Below, piece after piece: positions 36,002 to 44,743 of a DNA stretch of 64,000 nucleotides. The stretch comes from CAWKCE01 sp032127035 (GTDB lineage: Bacteria; Actinomycetota; Actinomycetes; JAHEKZ01). The stretch lies in the NCBI GenBank assembly GCA_963848085.1, contig CAWKCE010000003.1, positions 868,001 through 932,000 of the forward strand, read 5' to 3'. A model generated the notes under the pieces. The model was not told the DNA's origin. It ran no database searches and saw nothing but the letters and a program-made list of their open reading frames with translations. The position numbers were made by a program, and so were the translations under genes. Position 1 is the first letter of the stretch; every line of letters starts with the position of its first letter.

Positions 36002-37288
36002 GTGAAGTGGGTCGGCCTGGTCGTCCTGGCGGTCCTGCCTCTGCAGTGGTTCGTTGTCGGGAGCACCCCGCTGGGGCTGATGCGACTCCATCAGGCGGTG
36101 CTGCTGCTGGCCACGGTCGTGCTCCTCGTGGCCCGCCCGTGGCGGACCAACCTGCCGCTGATGCGGGTTGCCCTGCCCTTCATTGCGCTCAACCTGATCA
36201 TGCTGGCTCTGTGGACCGGCACGTCGGTGTTCAACGGTGATGTCCCGCGCTCCCAGATTCAGGAGCTCATCTACCTGGTGGTGTTCGTGGCGTTCGGCAC
36301 CTACCTCGCGCGGGCGGCGTCCGGCGCTGAGCCCGGGGCCCTGCTGCTGCTGCGGTGGGCCGCCGTGGCTGCGAGCGTCACCCTCGTGCTGGCCTTCGCG
36401 GTGTCGATGCTGGGCAACGGTGTCAACCCGGTGGGAGTGCTGCAGCGGACCATCGCCGCGGCTGATCCCGAGCTGCTCCAGAAGGAGCTCTTCCGCTCCA
36501 GCTTCGTCGGGTACGGCTACGACTCCGAGACCGTGCGCGGGAACATCCGCCACGAGGTGTTCGGGGCGGTCCTACTCGCCATGTATGTGGCGGCCTGGGC
36601 CGAGGCGCTGGCACCGGGAAGCCCCGGGTGGGGACGGTTCATCCGCCGGGCCGGGCTGGTGGCCTGCGCCGGGTTGCTGCTGATGTCGATGAGTCGTGCG
36701 GTGCTGATCGCGGCCGCGGCCTGGCCCCTGATCTCCGTGATGCGCTCGGTCCGTACCTTCTCGGTCACGCGCCGACAGATGGCGGTCGTCTACGGGGCGC
36801 TGGCCGGTATCGGTCTCCTGGTCGTGTCCGGAGTCGGTCGGGTGATCTGGATCCGGTTCACCCAGGACACGACGTCGTACGAGTCCCGCGGCGGGTTGTA
36901 CCAGCAGGCGTTCGAGGGCATCCGACAGAGCTTCTGGACCGGAGGCTTCGAGACCGCGGGGGAGAGCTCGCACAACTTCGTCGTCGACGCTTGGCTTCGG
37001 GGAGGTGTTCTCGTCGCCATTGCTGCGGCTGGGGTGCTCCTTCTCCTGTTCGTGAACTGGGCCGCACTGCTCGTGCGGCTGCCTCTGGAGCCGCTGTGGA
37101 TGGTGCCGATCGCGGCTGCCTTCGCGCTCCCGATCGACCGCATGCTCACCGCTGGCGGGGGGTTGATCCCTCCGGTGAGCTGGATGGCCCTGGCCCTGGT
37201 CGCCGGCGCCTTCACATACCGTCGAACCCTCGTGGGTCCGGAGGTCCCGGAGCAACAGACCCTCGCCGGAACTTCCGGCTCCCGATAG
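36002..37288 (+). CDS. O-antigen ligase/polymerase family membrane protein (Wzy/WaaL-like)
   Basis: 428 residues from GTG 36002, with about 12 membrane helices. The family landmark near the C-terminus is ETAGESSHNFVVDAWLRGG, preceded by the long loop containing TSYESRGGLYQQAFEGIRQS. It joins lipid-linked repeat units on the outer face of the membrane, as a polymerase, or attaches the finished chain to an acceptor, as a ligase. Position beside the chain-length regulator favours polymerase. The LamG-like gene follows 16 nt downstream. Confidence 0.85.
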   Translation: MKWVGLVVLAVLPLQWFVVGSTPLGLMRLHQAVLLLATVVLLVARPWRTNLPLMRVALPFIALNLIMLALWTGTSVFNGDVPRSQIQELIYLVVFVAFGTYLARAASGAEPGALLLLRWAAVAASVTLVLAFAVSMLGNGVNPVGVLQRTIAAADPELLQKELFRSSFVGYGYDSETVRGNIRHEVFGAVLLAMYVAAWAEALAPGSPGWGRFIRRAGLVACAGLLLMSMSRAVLIAAAAWPLISVMRSVRTFSVTRRQMAVVYGALAGIGLLVVSGVGRVIWIRFTQDTTSYESRGGLYQQAFEGIRQSFWTGGFETAGESSHNFVVDAWLRGGVLVAIAAAGVLLLLFVNWAALLVRLPLEPLWMVPIAAAFALPIDRMLTAGGGLIPPVSWMALALVAGAFTYRRTLVGPEVPEQQTLAGTSGSR

Positions 37289-37304
37289 GGCGAGGACGAC
37301 ACGG

Positions 37305-38054
37305 ATGAGGTTCCGGACGGCGGCGGCCGTGGGTCTGGCTGCGCTCAGCGCCACCCTGGTCGCGGTGCCACCAGTTCCAGCTACCGAGATCACCGGGTCC
37401 GCGAGGGCCGGCACGATGGTGGCGCGCTGGGAGATGGGTGTCCGACAGGGGGTCGTCAAGGACCGGACCCGACCGGCTCACCCCCTGTCGCTCCACGGGA
37501 AGTGGTGGCGCGCGGACGGCGAGAACGGCTCGGCGGCGGTGCGGTTCGGGCGGCGCTCCATCGCGCGTAGCCCGGACCGACCGGCGTTCGATCCCGGCCG
37601 CGCCAGATTCGCGTTCGGCCTGGCATTCCGCTTCCCGCGAGGGCTTCGCGCCCTGACAAGCACGGACTCGCCGAACCTCGTGCAGAAAGGCCTCTTCGGC
37701 AGTGGCGGGCAGTGGAAGCTCGAAATCCTGAAGTACACCGGTGGCCGTGTGCAGTGCCGCGTGATCGGGGGTCGACGTCAGGTGGATGTCGTCTCGCCGG
37801 TCGTCGACGTGGTGCGGGACCGGAAGTGGCACCACGCCGCCTGCCAGCGGACGGACGGCAAGGTGATCCTGGTGGTTGACGGCGTCCGGGCAGCGAAGGC
37901 GGCGCGGGTAGGCGCGGTCCGCAGCTCTGCTCCGGTGACCGTGGCAAACAAGGCCCGGTCGGCTGCCACCGACCAGTTCCGTGGCACCGTCGACGTCGTC
38001 GCGGTCGCCCGCGGGCCACAGTCATTGCGCCGCGTGCTGGCTGCGATCGGCTGA
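37305..38054 (+). CDS. Secreted LamG-like lectin-fold protein
   Basis: 249 residues. A signal peptide (FRTAAAVGLAALSATLVAVP) is followed by one concanavalin/LamG-type jelly roll: GTMVARWEMGVRQGVVKDRT, FAFGLAFRFPRGLR, NLVQKGLFGSGGQWKLEI, RDRKWHHAACQRTDGKVILVVDG, and QFRGTVDVVAVARG. The W-H-H-A-A-C strand is typical. There are no catalytic residues, so it is probably a glycan-binding protein in the surface layer. Linked to the polymerase gene. Confidence 0.75.
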   Translation: MRFRTAAAVGLAALSATLVAVPPVPATEITGSARAGTMVARWEMGVRQGVVKDRTRPAHPLSLHGKWWRADGENGSAAVRFGRRSIARSPDRPAFDPGRARFAFGLAFRFPRGLRALTSTDSPNLVQKGLFGSGGQWKLEILKYTGGRVQCRVIGGRRQVDVVSPVVDVVRDRKWHHAACQRTDGKVILVVDGVRAAKAARVGAVRSSAPVTVANKARSAATDQFRGTVDVVAVARGPQSLRRVLAAIG

Positions 38055-38092
38055 CCCGGGCCGTCTCCCGGTCGGTGTGCCAAGGTTCCGGT

Positions 38093-38911
38093 ATGGACGA
38101 GTACCTGAGGTTCAACCGGGCCAGCTGGGACGACCGGGCAGCGGCGCATGCGGCGTCACCGGACTACGCCTTCGACAGCTTCGTGGCAGACGCCGGGTTC
38201 CTCAGCGGCGTGGTGACGTTCGACCGTCCGCTGCTCGGGGACGTCTCTGGCCTGCGCGGAGTGCATCTGCAGTGCCACATCGGCACCGACACTGTCTCGC
38301 TGTCACGGCTCGGCGCTCGCATGACGGGTCTGGACTTCTCCGGCGCTTCCCTTGAGCAGGCCCGCCGGCTCGCCACCGAGTGCGGCGCGGACATCGGATT
38401 CGTCGAGTCGGACGTGTACGACGCCGTCGCTGCGCTGGGACGCGAGCAGTTCGACCTTGTCTTCACCGGGGTCGGAGCCCTGTGCTGGCTGCCGGACATA
38501 CGGCGCTGGGCCGAGGTTGTGGCGGCGCTGCTGGCGCCGGGCGGCCGACTCTTCCTGCGGGAAGGGCACCCCATGCTGTGGGCCCTGGACGAGGAGCAGG
38601 ACGGGCTGGTGGTGGGCTACCCGTACTTCGAGCGGCCCGATCCGCTGGTCGACGACGCCGACGAGACCTACGTCCAGACCGAGGCATCCTTCACCCACAA
38701 CGTGTCCCACAGCTGGAACCACGGGCTCGGCGAGACCGTCACTGCCCTGCTCGAGCAGGGGCTCCAGGTCACGAGCCTGGTCGAGCACGACAGCGTGCCC
38801 TGGGACGCGCTGCCGGGGCGCATGGAGCGCCTTCCCAGCGGGGAGTACCACCTTCGCGACCAGCCCTGGCGCCTGGCATGCAGCTACACCCTCCAGGCGG
38901 TCAAGCCCTAG
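38093..38911 (+). CDS. Class I SAM-dependent methyltransferase
   Basis: 272 residues from ATG 38093. The SAM site is degenerate but recognisable as VHLQCHIGTDTVSLSRLGAR followed by MTGLDFSGASLEQARRLA, and the acidic/aromatic region FDLVFTGVGALCWLPDI. The start YLRFNRASWDDRAAAHAASP is characteristic of a small-molecule methyltransferase subfamily. Unlikely to be part of the polysaccharide locus, though it lies 38 nt after it. Substrate is unknown. Confidence 0.82.
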   Translation: MDEYLRFNRASWDDRAAAHAASPDYAFDSFVADAGFLSGVVTFDRPLLGDVSGLRGVHLQCHIGTDTVSLSRLGARMTGLDFSGASLEQARRLATECGADIGFVESDVYDAVAALGREQFDLVFTGVGALCWLPDIRRWAEVVAALLAPGGRLFLREGHPMLWALDEEQDGLVVGYPYFERPDPLVDDADETYVQTEASFTHNVSHSWNHGLGETVTALLEQGLQVTSLVEHDSVPWDALPGRMERLPSGEYHLRDQPWRLACSYTLQAVKP

Positions 38912-38993
38912 GGCCGAGTGCACACTCCCAGGACACTCCAGGTCGTCGAGAAGCGCGGCCGATCGCTGGCCGAAGCACCGTTAGCCTCCCCGG

Positions 38994-39965
38994 GTGTCCC
39001 CAATGCGGGTGGTTCCCTTCTCTGACGGCCATGTCGAGCCGGCGGGGCGCCTGCTCGCTGCGAGGCACGCCGAGCACCGTCGCGCAACGCCGCTGCTCGA
39101 CCCCCGGTTCGCCGCGGTCCCGGACGCTGCCGCCGAGGTCGCGCGGGTGTGGGCGAGTGAGGGTGCGTCCGGGTCTGTGGTGCTCGAACCGGACGACGAG
39201 GTCGCCGGGTACCTCTTGGGCGCTCCCCGGGACTCCACGACCTGGGGCCCGAACGTCTGGGTGGAGGCCGCCGGACTCGCCGTGTCCCGCGTGGAGCTGT
39301 TCCGCGAGCTCTACGCGAGCTCGGCTCAGCAGTGGGTCGACGCGGGGCGCACCGCTCACTACGTCGTGGTCCCGGCGCACGACGAGAGCGTGGCCTGGGC
39401 ATGGTTCGGCCTCGGCTTCGGGCAGCAGCACGTCCATGCCCTTCGCGACGTCCCGCCGCGCGCCCGACGGGGTGCGGCTGATGCTCGCGTGCGCAGGGCA
39501 CTGGTCGACGACATCGCTGCGCTCGCACTGCTCGACCTCGAGCTGCCACGGCACCAGGGCGCCTCGCCGGTGTTCTCGTCCGGTGCGATCCCGTCAGTGG
39601 CGGAAGCGGAGACCGAGTGGGCGGCGACGCTCCCGGACCACCATTTCGGCTGCTTCGTCGCCGAGTCGGATGGGGTTGTTGTCGGGAGCGCCGTCGGATG
39701 CCCTCTCGAGCTGTCCAGTCTGCACTCCCCGCTGATGCGTCCCGCGCACGCCGGTTTCCTTGGCTTCGCGGCTGTGTTTGCGCAGTACCGAGGACACGGG
39801 CTGGGGCGCGCACTGGGGGAGGCAGTCCTCGACTGGTGTGCCGAAAGCGGCTTTGCTGCGGTGGCGACCGACTGGCGGGCGACGAACCTCCAGTCGTCAC
39901 GTGCGTGGCCACGGCTTGGGTTTGAGCCGTCCTTCCTCAGGCTTCACCGCGTGGTCGGCTACTGA
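38994..39965 (+). CDS. GNAT-family N-acetyltransferase, double domain
   Basis: 323 residues from GTG 38994. The C-terminal GNAT fold has the acetyl-CoA loop QYRGHGLGRALGEAVLDWC and the final strand WRATNLQSSRAWPRLGFEP. The N-terminal half repeats the fold in degenerate form (SVVLEPDDEVAGYLLGAP, VVPAHDESVAWAWFGLGFGQ). Tandem GNAT proteins often acetylate small amines; substrate is unknown. Confidence 0.82.
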   Translation: MSPMRVVPFSDGHVEPAGRLLAARHAEHRRATPLLDPRFAAVPDAAAEVARVWASEGASGSVVLEPDDEVAGYLLGAPRDSTTWGPNVWVEAAGLAVSRVELFRELYASSAQQWVDAGRTAHYVVVPAHDESVAWAWFGLGFGQQHVHALRDVPPRARRGAADARVRRALVDDIAALALLDLELPRHQGASPVFSSGAIPSVAEAETEWAATLPDHHFGCFVAESDGVVVGSAVGCPLELSSLHSPLMRPAHAGFLGFAAVFAQYRGHGLGRALGEAVLDWCAESGFAAVATDWRATNLQSSRAWPRLGFEPSFLRLHRVVGY

Positions 39966-39970
39966 CAGCA

Positions 39971-39988
39971 GGCCACCGGGTGGTGGCC
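39971..39988. terminator. Terminator hairpin between convergent genes
   Basis: Perfect 7-bp stem GGCCACC / GGTGGCC with a GGGT loop, between the GNAT gene and the DUF2277 gene. No T-tract. Confidence 0.65.
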
Positions 39989-39989
39989 A

Positions 39990-40211
39990 TCAGGGCCGCA
40001 GCGGCTGGCCGCGGACCGTGAGTGAGGTGAGCAGGGTGCTGGTCGCCTCACTCACCGCCGCCACGGCCGCGTCGAAGGCGTCGACGTTGTGGGCCGCTGG
40101 CGCGCGGAACCCCGACACCTTTCTGACGTACTGCAGGGCGGCCGCGCGCACGTCCTCAGGCGTCACGTCGTCGGTGAAGGGCGGTCGCAGGGTCTTGATG
40201 CTCCGACACAT
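39990..40211 (-). CDS. DUF2277 family small protein
   Basis: 73 residues matching the family from end to end: MCRSIKTLRPPFTDDVTPED, then AALQYVRKVSGFRAPAAHN, then FDAAVAAVSEATSTLL. Function of the family is unknown. The pattern of a helical domain with conserved Arg and Lys suggests nucleic acid or small-ligand binding, but this is not shown. Confidence 0.9.
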   Translation of the reverse strand: MCRSIKTLRPPFTDDVTPEDVRAAALQYVRKVSGFRAPAAHNVDAFDAAVAAVSEATSTLLTSLTVRGQPLRP

Positions 40212-40331
40212 GGCGGCAACCTAGCCGGACCGCGCCCACCGCCGTCATCTCGCCGTAAGCATCTGCGGGGAAGACACCAGGCTTGTCATGCGCTGGACTG
40301 GCGGACGGCGTCGACGAGACCGAGGAGCATC

Positions 40332-41006
40332 ATGAGTCGCTGGCTGGCGGTACCGGTGGTCGCGGCGGTGGTGGCGCTCGGGGTCTGGGTCACCGGGGCG
40401 GTGGTGACCGATGACGAGACCGTCGCGCGCGGGCTGACCGGCGTCTGGCTGGCGGTCGCGGGCGCGGCGGCGGTCTACGTGGCCTGGCGGTGGCGTCGTC
40501 TGGCGTGGCCGGTGCTCGGCACCTTCGTGGTCGTGGCCGGAGGCATCAGCGCCTTCCTGGTGTACACCAGCTCGGTCGACCGGGTCGTCGACGAGACCGT
40601 GGTGGTTGCGGATGCCACCCCCAGCCCTCAGGCGACGACAGGGACCACCCCGGCAGAGTCTCCTCCCGAGCCGCAGGCGGGGAACCTGGCGCTCGGCGTC
40701 GGGGAGTTCGTGGACGGGGCGCACCCCACGTCTGGGACCGCCACCCTGATCGACACCGCCGAGGGCGACCGCGTGGTCACCCTCACCAACTTCGAGACCG
40801 ACCCCGGCCCCGACCTTCGCCTCTACCTCGTGCCCAAGGGCAATGACGGTGTGTCGGGTGGCGTCGACCTGGGGGCGCTGAAGGGGAACAAGGGGAACCA
40901 GCAGTACGCAGTTCCATCCTCGTTCCAGGCGGCACCCAAGGGTCTCCAGGTCGTCGTGTGGTGCCGGGCCTTCACCGTCGCGTTCGGTTCGGCCACACTC
41001 GCCTAG
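40332..41006 (+). CDS. Membrane-anchored DM13-domain protein
   Basis: 224 residues from ATG 40332 after GAGGAG. Three N-terminal hydrophobic segments (VVAAVVALGVWVTGAVV, LTGVWLAVAGAAAVYVAW, LGTFVVVAGGISAFLVY) are followed by a Ser/Thr/Pro linker and a DM13 domain. The domain begins LGVGEFVDGAHPTSGTATLI, has LTNFETDPGPDLRLYLV, and ends VVVWCRAFTVAFGSATL, with the conserved late Cys. DM13 domains are proposed to have a redox or electron-transfer role outside the membrane. Partner unknown. Confidence 0.85.
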   Translation: MSRWLAVPVVAAVVALGVWVTGAVVTDDETVARGLTGVWLAVAGAAAVYVAWRWRRLAWPVLGTFVVVAGGISAFLVYTSSVDRVVDETVVVADATPSPQATTGTTPAESPPEPQAGNLALGVGEFVDGAHPTSGTATLIDTAEGDRVVTLTNFETDPGPDLRLYLVPKGNDGVSGGVDLGALKGNKGNQQYAVPSSFQAAPKGLQVVVWCRAFTVAFGSATLA

Positions 41007-41026
41007 CTCCGCCTTCGTCCCCTCGG

Positions 41027-41452
41027 TCAGGGCTCCGGAGGGCGACGGTCACGCTTGGTCCGGCCGCGGCGCTTCTTGGCGTCCAGGCGGCGCTGCACCG
41101 AGCTGCGGGACGGTTTCGTCGGACGTCGTGGCCGAGGCGGAGGAGCCGTCGCATCGCGCATGATCGCGCCCAGCCGCTCCAGGGCCGCCTTTCGGTTGAG
41201 ATACTGCGACCGTTCTTCCTGGGCGCTGACCGTCAAGACCCCGTCGACGAGCTGGTCCGACAGGCGGTCCAAGGCCCGGTCTCGCCACACCGGTGGCAGC
41301 GATCGGGTGGCACCCACGTCGAAGCTCAGCTCGACCCGGGAGTCCGAGGTGTTGACCGACTGGCCACCGGGCCCACCCGATCGGGAGAACCGCCACCTCA
41401 GCTCGCCCGGCGGTATGGCGACCGATCCGCGAAGCCGCAGGGAGTCGTCCAT
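41027..41452 (-). CDS. arfB: Alternative ribosome-rescue peptidyl-tRNA hydrolase ArfB
   Basis: 141 residues. The catalytic GGQ lies in FSRSGGPGGQSVNTSDSRVE near residue 29, as in release factors. The C-terminal tail is highly basic (PTKPSRSSVQRRLDAKKRRG), which inserts into the empty mRNA channel of stalled ribosomes. Length and order fit ArfB/YaeJ. It hydrolyses peptidyl-tRNA on non-stop ribosomes. Confidence 0.93.
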   Translation of the reverse strand: MDDSLRLRGSVAIPPGELRWRFSRSGGPGGQSVNTSDSRVELSFDVGATRSLPPVWRDRALDRLSDQLVDGVLTVSAQEERSQYLNRKAALERLGAIMRDATAPPPRPRRPTKPSRSSVQRRLDAKKRRGRTKRDRRPPEP

Positions 41453-41470
41453 GGGGCGGGTCGTCAGTGG

Positions 41471-42115
41471 TCAGTCGAGGCGTACCGGGCCGAGGGGGGT
41501 GTCGAAGTGGACCGCCACGAGCCCGACGTCGTCACCGTCTGTGGGAAGCCATTCCACCTCGACGTCGTCGAGCGGGTGACCGTTCGTGCTGCCCACCCAG
41601 CTGTTCACGGCTGCGGGGTCCCCAGCGATCTCCAGCCGCGTCACGCCCACCTCGCCGGTCGCTCCAGCCGACGGGTGCTCGGCGGGGTCACCCTCCCACT
41701 GGATGAAGAACGGCAGTTGGGGGTCGTTGATGAGGTCGTTCACCCCGATTTGTCGCCAGGAGATGTCGAAGCCGTCCGGACGGTGCCGGTGCCCTGACAC
41801 CGCGCTGCGACCGAGTCGTTGCTCGACGAGCCCGATGTCGTCGACTCCGACGACCCAGCCGAGCCATCCTCCGCCGTCCTCGGCCCGCTGCTTCACCGCC
41901 CGGCCGAACGGGGCGTTGTCGGCCGCCGGGTGGTCAAGCGCCGCCACGATTTCCAGGTAGATCCCACCCGACAACGGGAGGATGAAGTTGCGCGTTCCGA
42001 ACCGCGGATGAACCCCACCGTCGGAGAAGGCGGCCCCGAGCCTGGACCCGATGCGCTGGACGACGTCCGCCAGATGATCAGTGGGCGCCGCGTAGGCCAG
42101 ATGGTCCAACCGCAT
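41471..42115 (-). CDS. VOC-family (glyoxalase-like) protein
   Basis: 214 residues from ATG 42115 (upstream frame discarded). It starts RLDHLAYAAPTDHLADVVQR, with the usual first metal-ligand His, then GVHPRFGTRNFILPLSGGIYLEIVAALDH, the second ligand region. Architecture fits the glyoxalase-like/VOC superfamily with an extended C-terminal half (EVEWLPTDGDDVGLVAVHFD). Reaction unknown. It lies 18 nt upstream of arfB on the same strand and is likely co-transcribed. Confidence 0.82.
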   Translation of the reverse strand: MRLDHLAYAAPTDHLADVVQRIGSRLGAAFSDGGVHPRFGTRNFILPLSGGIYLEIVAALDHPAADNAPFGRAVKQRAEDGGGWLGWVVGVDDIGLVEQRLGRSAVSGHRHRPDGFDISWRQIGVNDLINDPQLPFFIQWEGDPAEHPSAGATGEVGVTRLEIAGDPAAVNSWVGSTNGHPLDDVEVEWLPTDGDDVGLVAVHFDTPLGPVRLD

Positions 42116-42194
42116 GACCGCATCCTGCCCAACGTCCGCAGAGCGCCTCACATCGGGGTCAGGATCGCCCCCCTGTCTGCGCCGATCGCGTGAG

Positions 42195-42767
42195 TCAGCG
42201 CGGTCGACCTGGGTCCAGCGCATGGACGGAGGCAGGCTTCACGGCGTCACCGCGGCGGTACTTGACGGCGAACCACACATGCCCGGTGACCGCCGCCGTG
42301 AGACCGAAGGCCGTCCAGTCATGCACGAACGTCGCCCCGGTCCGCAGATCGTCCGGCCAGGCACCAACCAGGCTGCCCATGATGGCGCCGGTGCCGAGCA
42401 GCACGATGATCGCGCCGACGGTCAATGCGGCATTCAGCTTCTGTCCGGCGTTGAAGCGATCCACCGGGATGGCGCCGCTGCGACGGTCCCGGCTGCGGAG
42501 CCATCGGGAGTCGTCCGGGCTCCAGCCGTCCAGCGACCGCACGTCGGCGCGGAAGCTCCTCGAGAGCAGCCCGGCGGCGAGCGGGACCGGGATCAGCAGC
42601 CCTGCCCACAGATGGACGGTGGCGACCGTGGACCGTCGCCCGACGAGGATCGACAGGCTGTCGACGTAGAGGACGGCAGCCGTAGCGATCCCGACGAGGA
42701 CCAGCGCGGCAAAGGTCGTGTGCACGACGACCTCTGAGGGGGAGAATCGCCGGTCAGATCGGCTCAT
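42195..42767 (-). CDS. Membrane cytochrome b-type subunit
   Basis: 190 residues, four membrane helices with paired histidines: SEVVVHTTFAALVLVGI, VATVHLWAGLLIPVPLA, FVHDWTAFGLTAAVTGHVWF. These could ligate two b hemes as in cytochrome b561/formate dehydrogenase gamma-type subunits. It overlaps the upstream molybdopterin oxidoreductase gene by 14 nt, so it is probably its membrane electron-transfer partner, analogous to MsrQ with MsrP or YedZ with YedY. Confidence 0.8.
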   Translation of the reverse strand: MSRSDRRFSPSEVVVHTTFAALVLVGIATAAVLYVDSLSILVGRRSTVATVHLWAGLLIPVPLAAGLLSRSFRADVRSLDGWSPDDSRWLRSRDRRSGAIPVDRFNAGQKLNAALTVGAIIVLLGTGAIMGSLVGAWPDDLRTGATFVHDWTAFGLTAAVTGHVWFAVKYRRGDAVKPASVHALDPGRPR

Positions 42768-43503
42768 CAGACCGACCGTTCGACGCGCCGACGTAGGCGT
42801 CGATGTCGTAGCCGCGTCGCTCCCAGTACCCCGGCTGCACTGTGTCCACGATGGTGATCCCGCCCAGCCACTTCAACGACTTGTAGCCGTACATCGCTGC
42901 CACGTAGAGCCGCACCGGCCCGCCGTGGTTTCGCGTGACCGGCTGGCCGTACATGTGGGTGGCGACCAGGACCTCGTCCGAGAGCGCCTGATCCATGGTC
43001 AGGGACTCGGTGTAGGCACCGTCGAGTGAGGTGAACGTGACCGCTGCCGCCGCCCCGGTGGGCGTCACGGCGTCGAGGAGGTCACGGAGGTGGACTCCAC
43101 TCCAGGGGACCTCGTCCACCCGCCAGCCGGTGACGCACTGGAAGTCGCGGGTGAGCCCGGTCTGGGGCAGCGCTGCCAGGTCCGCGTAGCTGAAGGTCTG
43201 GGGCGTGGCCACCAAGCCCTCGACCGACAGCTGGTAGTCGGCGGCGGAGACGTCTGGCTGCTGTGACGTGACTGAGTAGTAGCGCCACCCGCCGGCCCCG
43301 GGGATCAGGTCACTGATGCCGGTGGGGTCGGCGCCTCGCACCGAGCTGAGGGCACGATCTGCGCCTCGGGACAGCGGCGCGCCCACCGCGACACCGACGG
43401 CTCCGAGGCCGACCAGTCCCAGCACGAGCCGCCGCCCCACAGGACGGGACGCCGGGGGCGCCTTCGCTCCCGGCGTCGGCTTCGGAGTCAGGGCTTCGTT
43501 CAC
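42754..43503 (-). CDS. Molybdopterin-dependent oxidoreductase, sulfite-oxidase fold (MsrP/YedY-like)
   Basis: 249 residues from GTG 43503. A twin-arginine-like export signal is present (VGRRLVLGLVGLGAVGVAVG). The molybdenum-ligating Cys is in TRDFQCVTGWRVDEVPWSGV near 124, and the family landmark GQPVTRNHGGPVRLYVAAMYG follows. It should act outside the cytoplasmic membrane, reducing or oxidising a small sulfur or oxo compound, with electrons moving through the adjacent cytochrome b. Substrate not determinable. Confidence 0.87.
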   Translation of the reverse strand: MNEALTPKPTPGAKAPPASRPVGRRLVLGLVGLGAVGVAVGAPLSRGADRALSSVRGADPTGISDLIPGAGGWRYYSVTSQQPDVSAADYQLSVEGLVATPQTFSYADLAALPQTGLTRDFQCVTGWRVDEVPWSGVHLRDLLDAVTPTGAAAAVTFTSLDGAYTESLTMDQALSDEVLVATHMYGQPVTRNHGGPVRLYVAAMYGYKSLKWLGGITIVDTVQPGYWERRGYDIDAYVGASNGRSDEPI

Positions 43504-43628
43504 GCTCTCAGGACACCACGTGGCGGGGGCCCCGGCCAGCCGGCGCGTCCACAGGTAGCCCAACCGTAAGAACCTTCCACAGGCTGCGGGATGGCCGCAG
43601 CGGCCGGGCCACGCGGCACGACCGTGGG

Positions 43629-44681
43629 GTGATGACCGCACCGAGTGCTCGCCGCGGCCGGGCCGACCGCCCGGTCGTCCGCCTGTCCGGACCGGGGGAT
43701 GTGGTGGAGGCGCTGCCGTACCTCGTCGGCTTCGTCCCGCAGGACAGCGTTGTCGTGGTCGCCCTGGCCGGGAGCCGTCATCAGGTCGTGCTGACTGCCC
43801 GTGTCGACATCGCCGAAGACCCCGTGTGCGCGCTGGCTCCCGCCTGGCAGGCGGCGACGGCCGAGGGTGCCGACTCGGTCCTCATCGTGGTGTTCGACGA
43901 CGCTGCCGGTGGCGTGCCGCTGCCGCACGCGGGGGTCGTCGGGCGACTGATGGCGCACGCCCGGGGGCACCGGCTCGCGGTCCACGACGCGCTATGTGTC
44001 GGCTCCGCCCGCTACTGGTCCTACATGTGCCACGAGCCGGCGTGTTGCCCGGTCGAGGGGCGAACGGTGCCGATTCGCGGTGGGGTGGCGGCCGAACTGG
44101 TCTACAGCGGGCAGTCGGTGGTCGGCTCGCGGGAGCAGCTGCGGGCCGAGTTCGCTCTCGACGAGGTCCGGGCGCGACGCATCGCGGCGCTCCTCCCGGC
44201 GACGGGCCACGTCGGTGACCGCCGGTGGTCGGTGTCGGAGCAGATCGCCTACCTCGACGCATGGGTCGATGCCGACGACCGCCTGGGTCGACCCGATGTT
44301 GATCTGGTCCGCGCGATCCGAGCGCTCCAGGACGTCGCGGTCCGTGATGCCCAGCTGCTCGATCGTGGCGCGGAGGGGGATCGGGCTGCTGGGCAGCTGT
44401 GGGGTGGCCTCGCCCAGGTGTCACCGGCGCCCTGGCGGGCGGTTCCGCTCACCCTGCTCGCGATCTGCGCCTACCGGCGGGGCGACGGCGCCCGCGCGAA
44501 CGTCGCTGCCGAGGCCGCGATGGCGGCTGACGCGGCCTACCCGCTGGCGAGGCTTGTTGCGCAGGCGCTGGCGTGCGCGGTCTCGCCGCGGTTGCTGACC
44601 GAGCCGTTGGACCAGGCTGCCCGAGACCGTCGCTCGGCCGCAGCCGGCCTCCGGGTGGCTGATGGCGGTGGTGGCGGCTAG
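43629..44681 (+). CDS. DUF4192 family protein
   Basis: 350 residues. The family pattern begins VVRLSGPGDVVEALPYLVGFVPQDSVVVVALAG, then DSVLIVVFDDAAGGVPLPHA, VHDALCVGSARYWSYMCHEPACCPVEG with three clustered cysteines, and the C-terminal LWGGLAQVSPAPWRAVPLTLLA. Common in actinobacteria near the principal sigma factor or DNA-repair genes; no biochemical role is known. Divergent from the molybdopterin enzyme. Confidence 0.9.
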   Translation: MMTAPSARRGRADRPVVRLSGPGDVVEALPYLVGFVPQDSVVVVALAGSRHQVVLTARVDIAEDPVCALAPAWQAATAEGADSVLIVVFDDAAGGVPLPHAGVVGRLMAHARGHRLAVHDALCVGSARYWSYMCHEPACCPVEGRTVPIRGGVAAELVYSGQSVVGSREQLRAEFALDEVRARRIAALLPATGHVGDRRWSVSEQIAYLDAWVDADDRLGRPDVDLVRAIRALQDVAVRDAQLLDRGAEGDRAAGQLWGGLAQVSPAPWRAVPLTLLAICAYRRGDGARANVAAEAAMAADAAYPLARLVAQALACAVSPRLLTEPLDQAARDRRSAAAGLRVADGGGGG

Positions 44682-44743
44682 GTGCCAGTGATGTCCAAGG
44701 GTCAATTCCGGAACTCCGGTGCCGGGGGCGCTAGCCTGACCGG

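Noticed and set aside
40089..40331. N-terminal extension of the DM13 protein
   Set aside because: It overlaps the DUF2277 gene in antisense; ATG 40332 with GAGGAG and the hydrophobic N-terminus fits.
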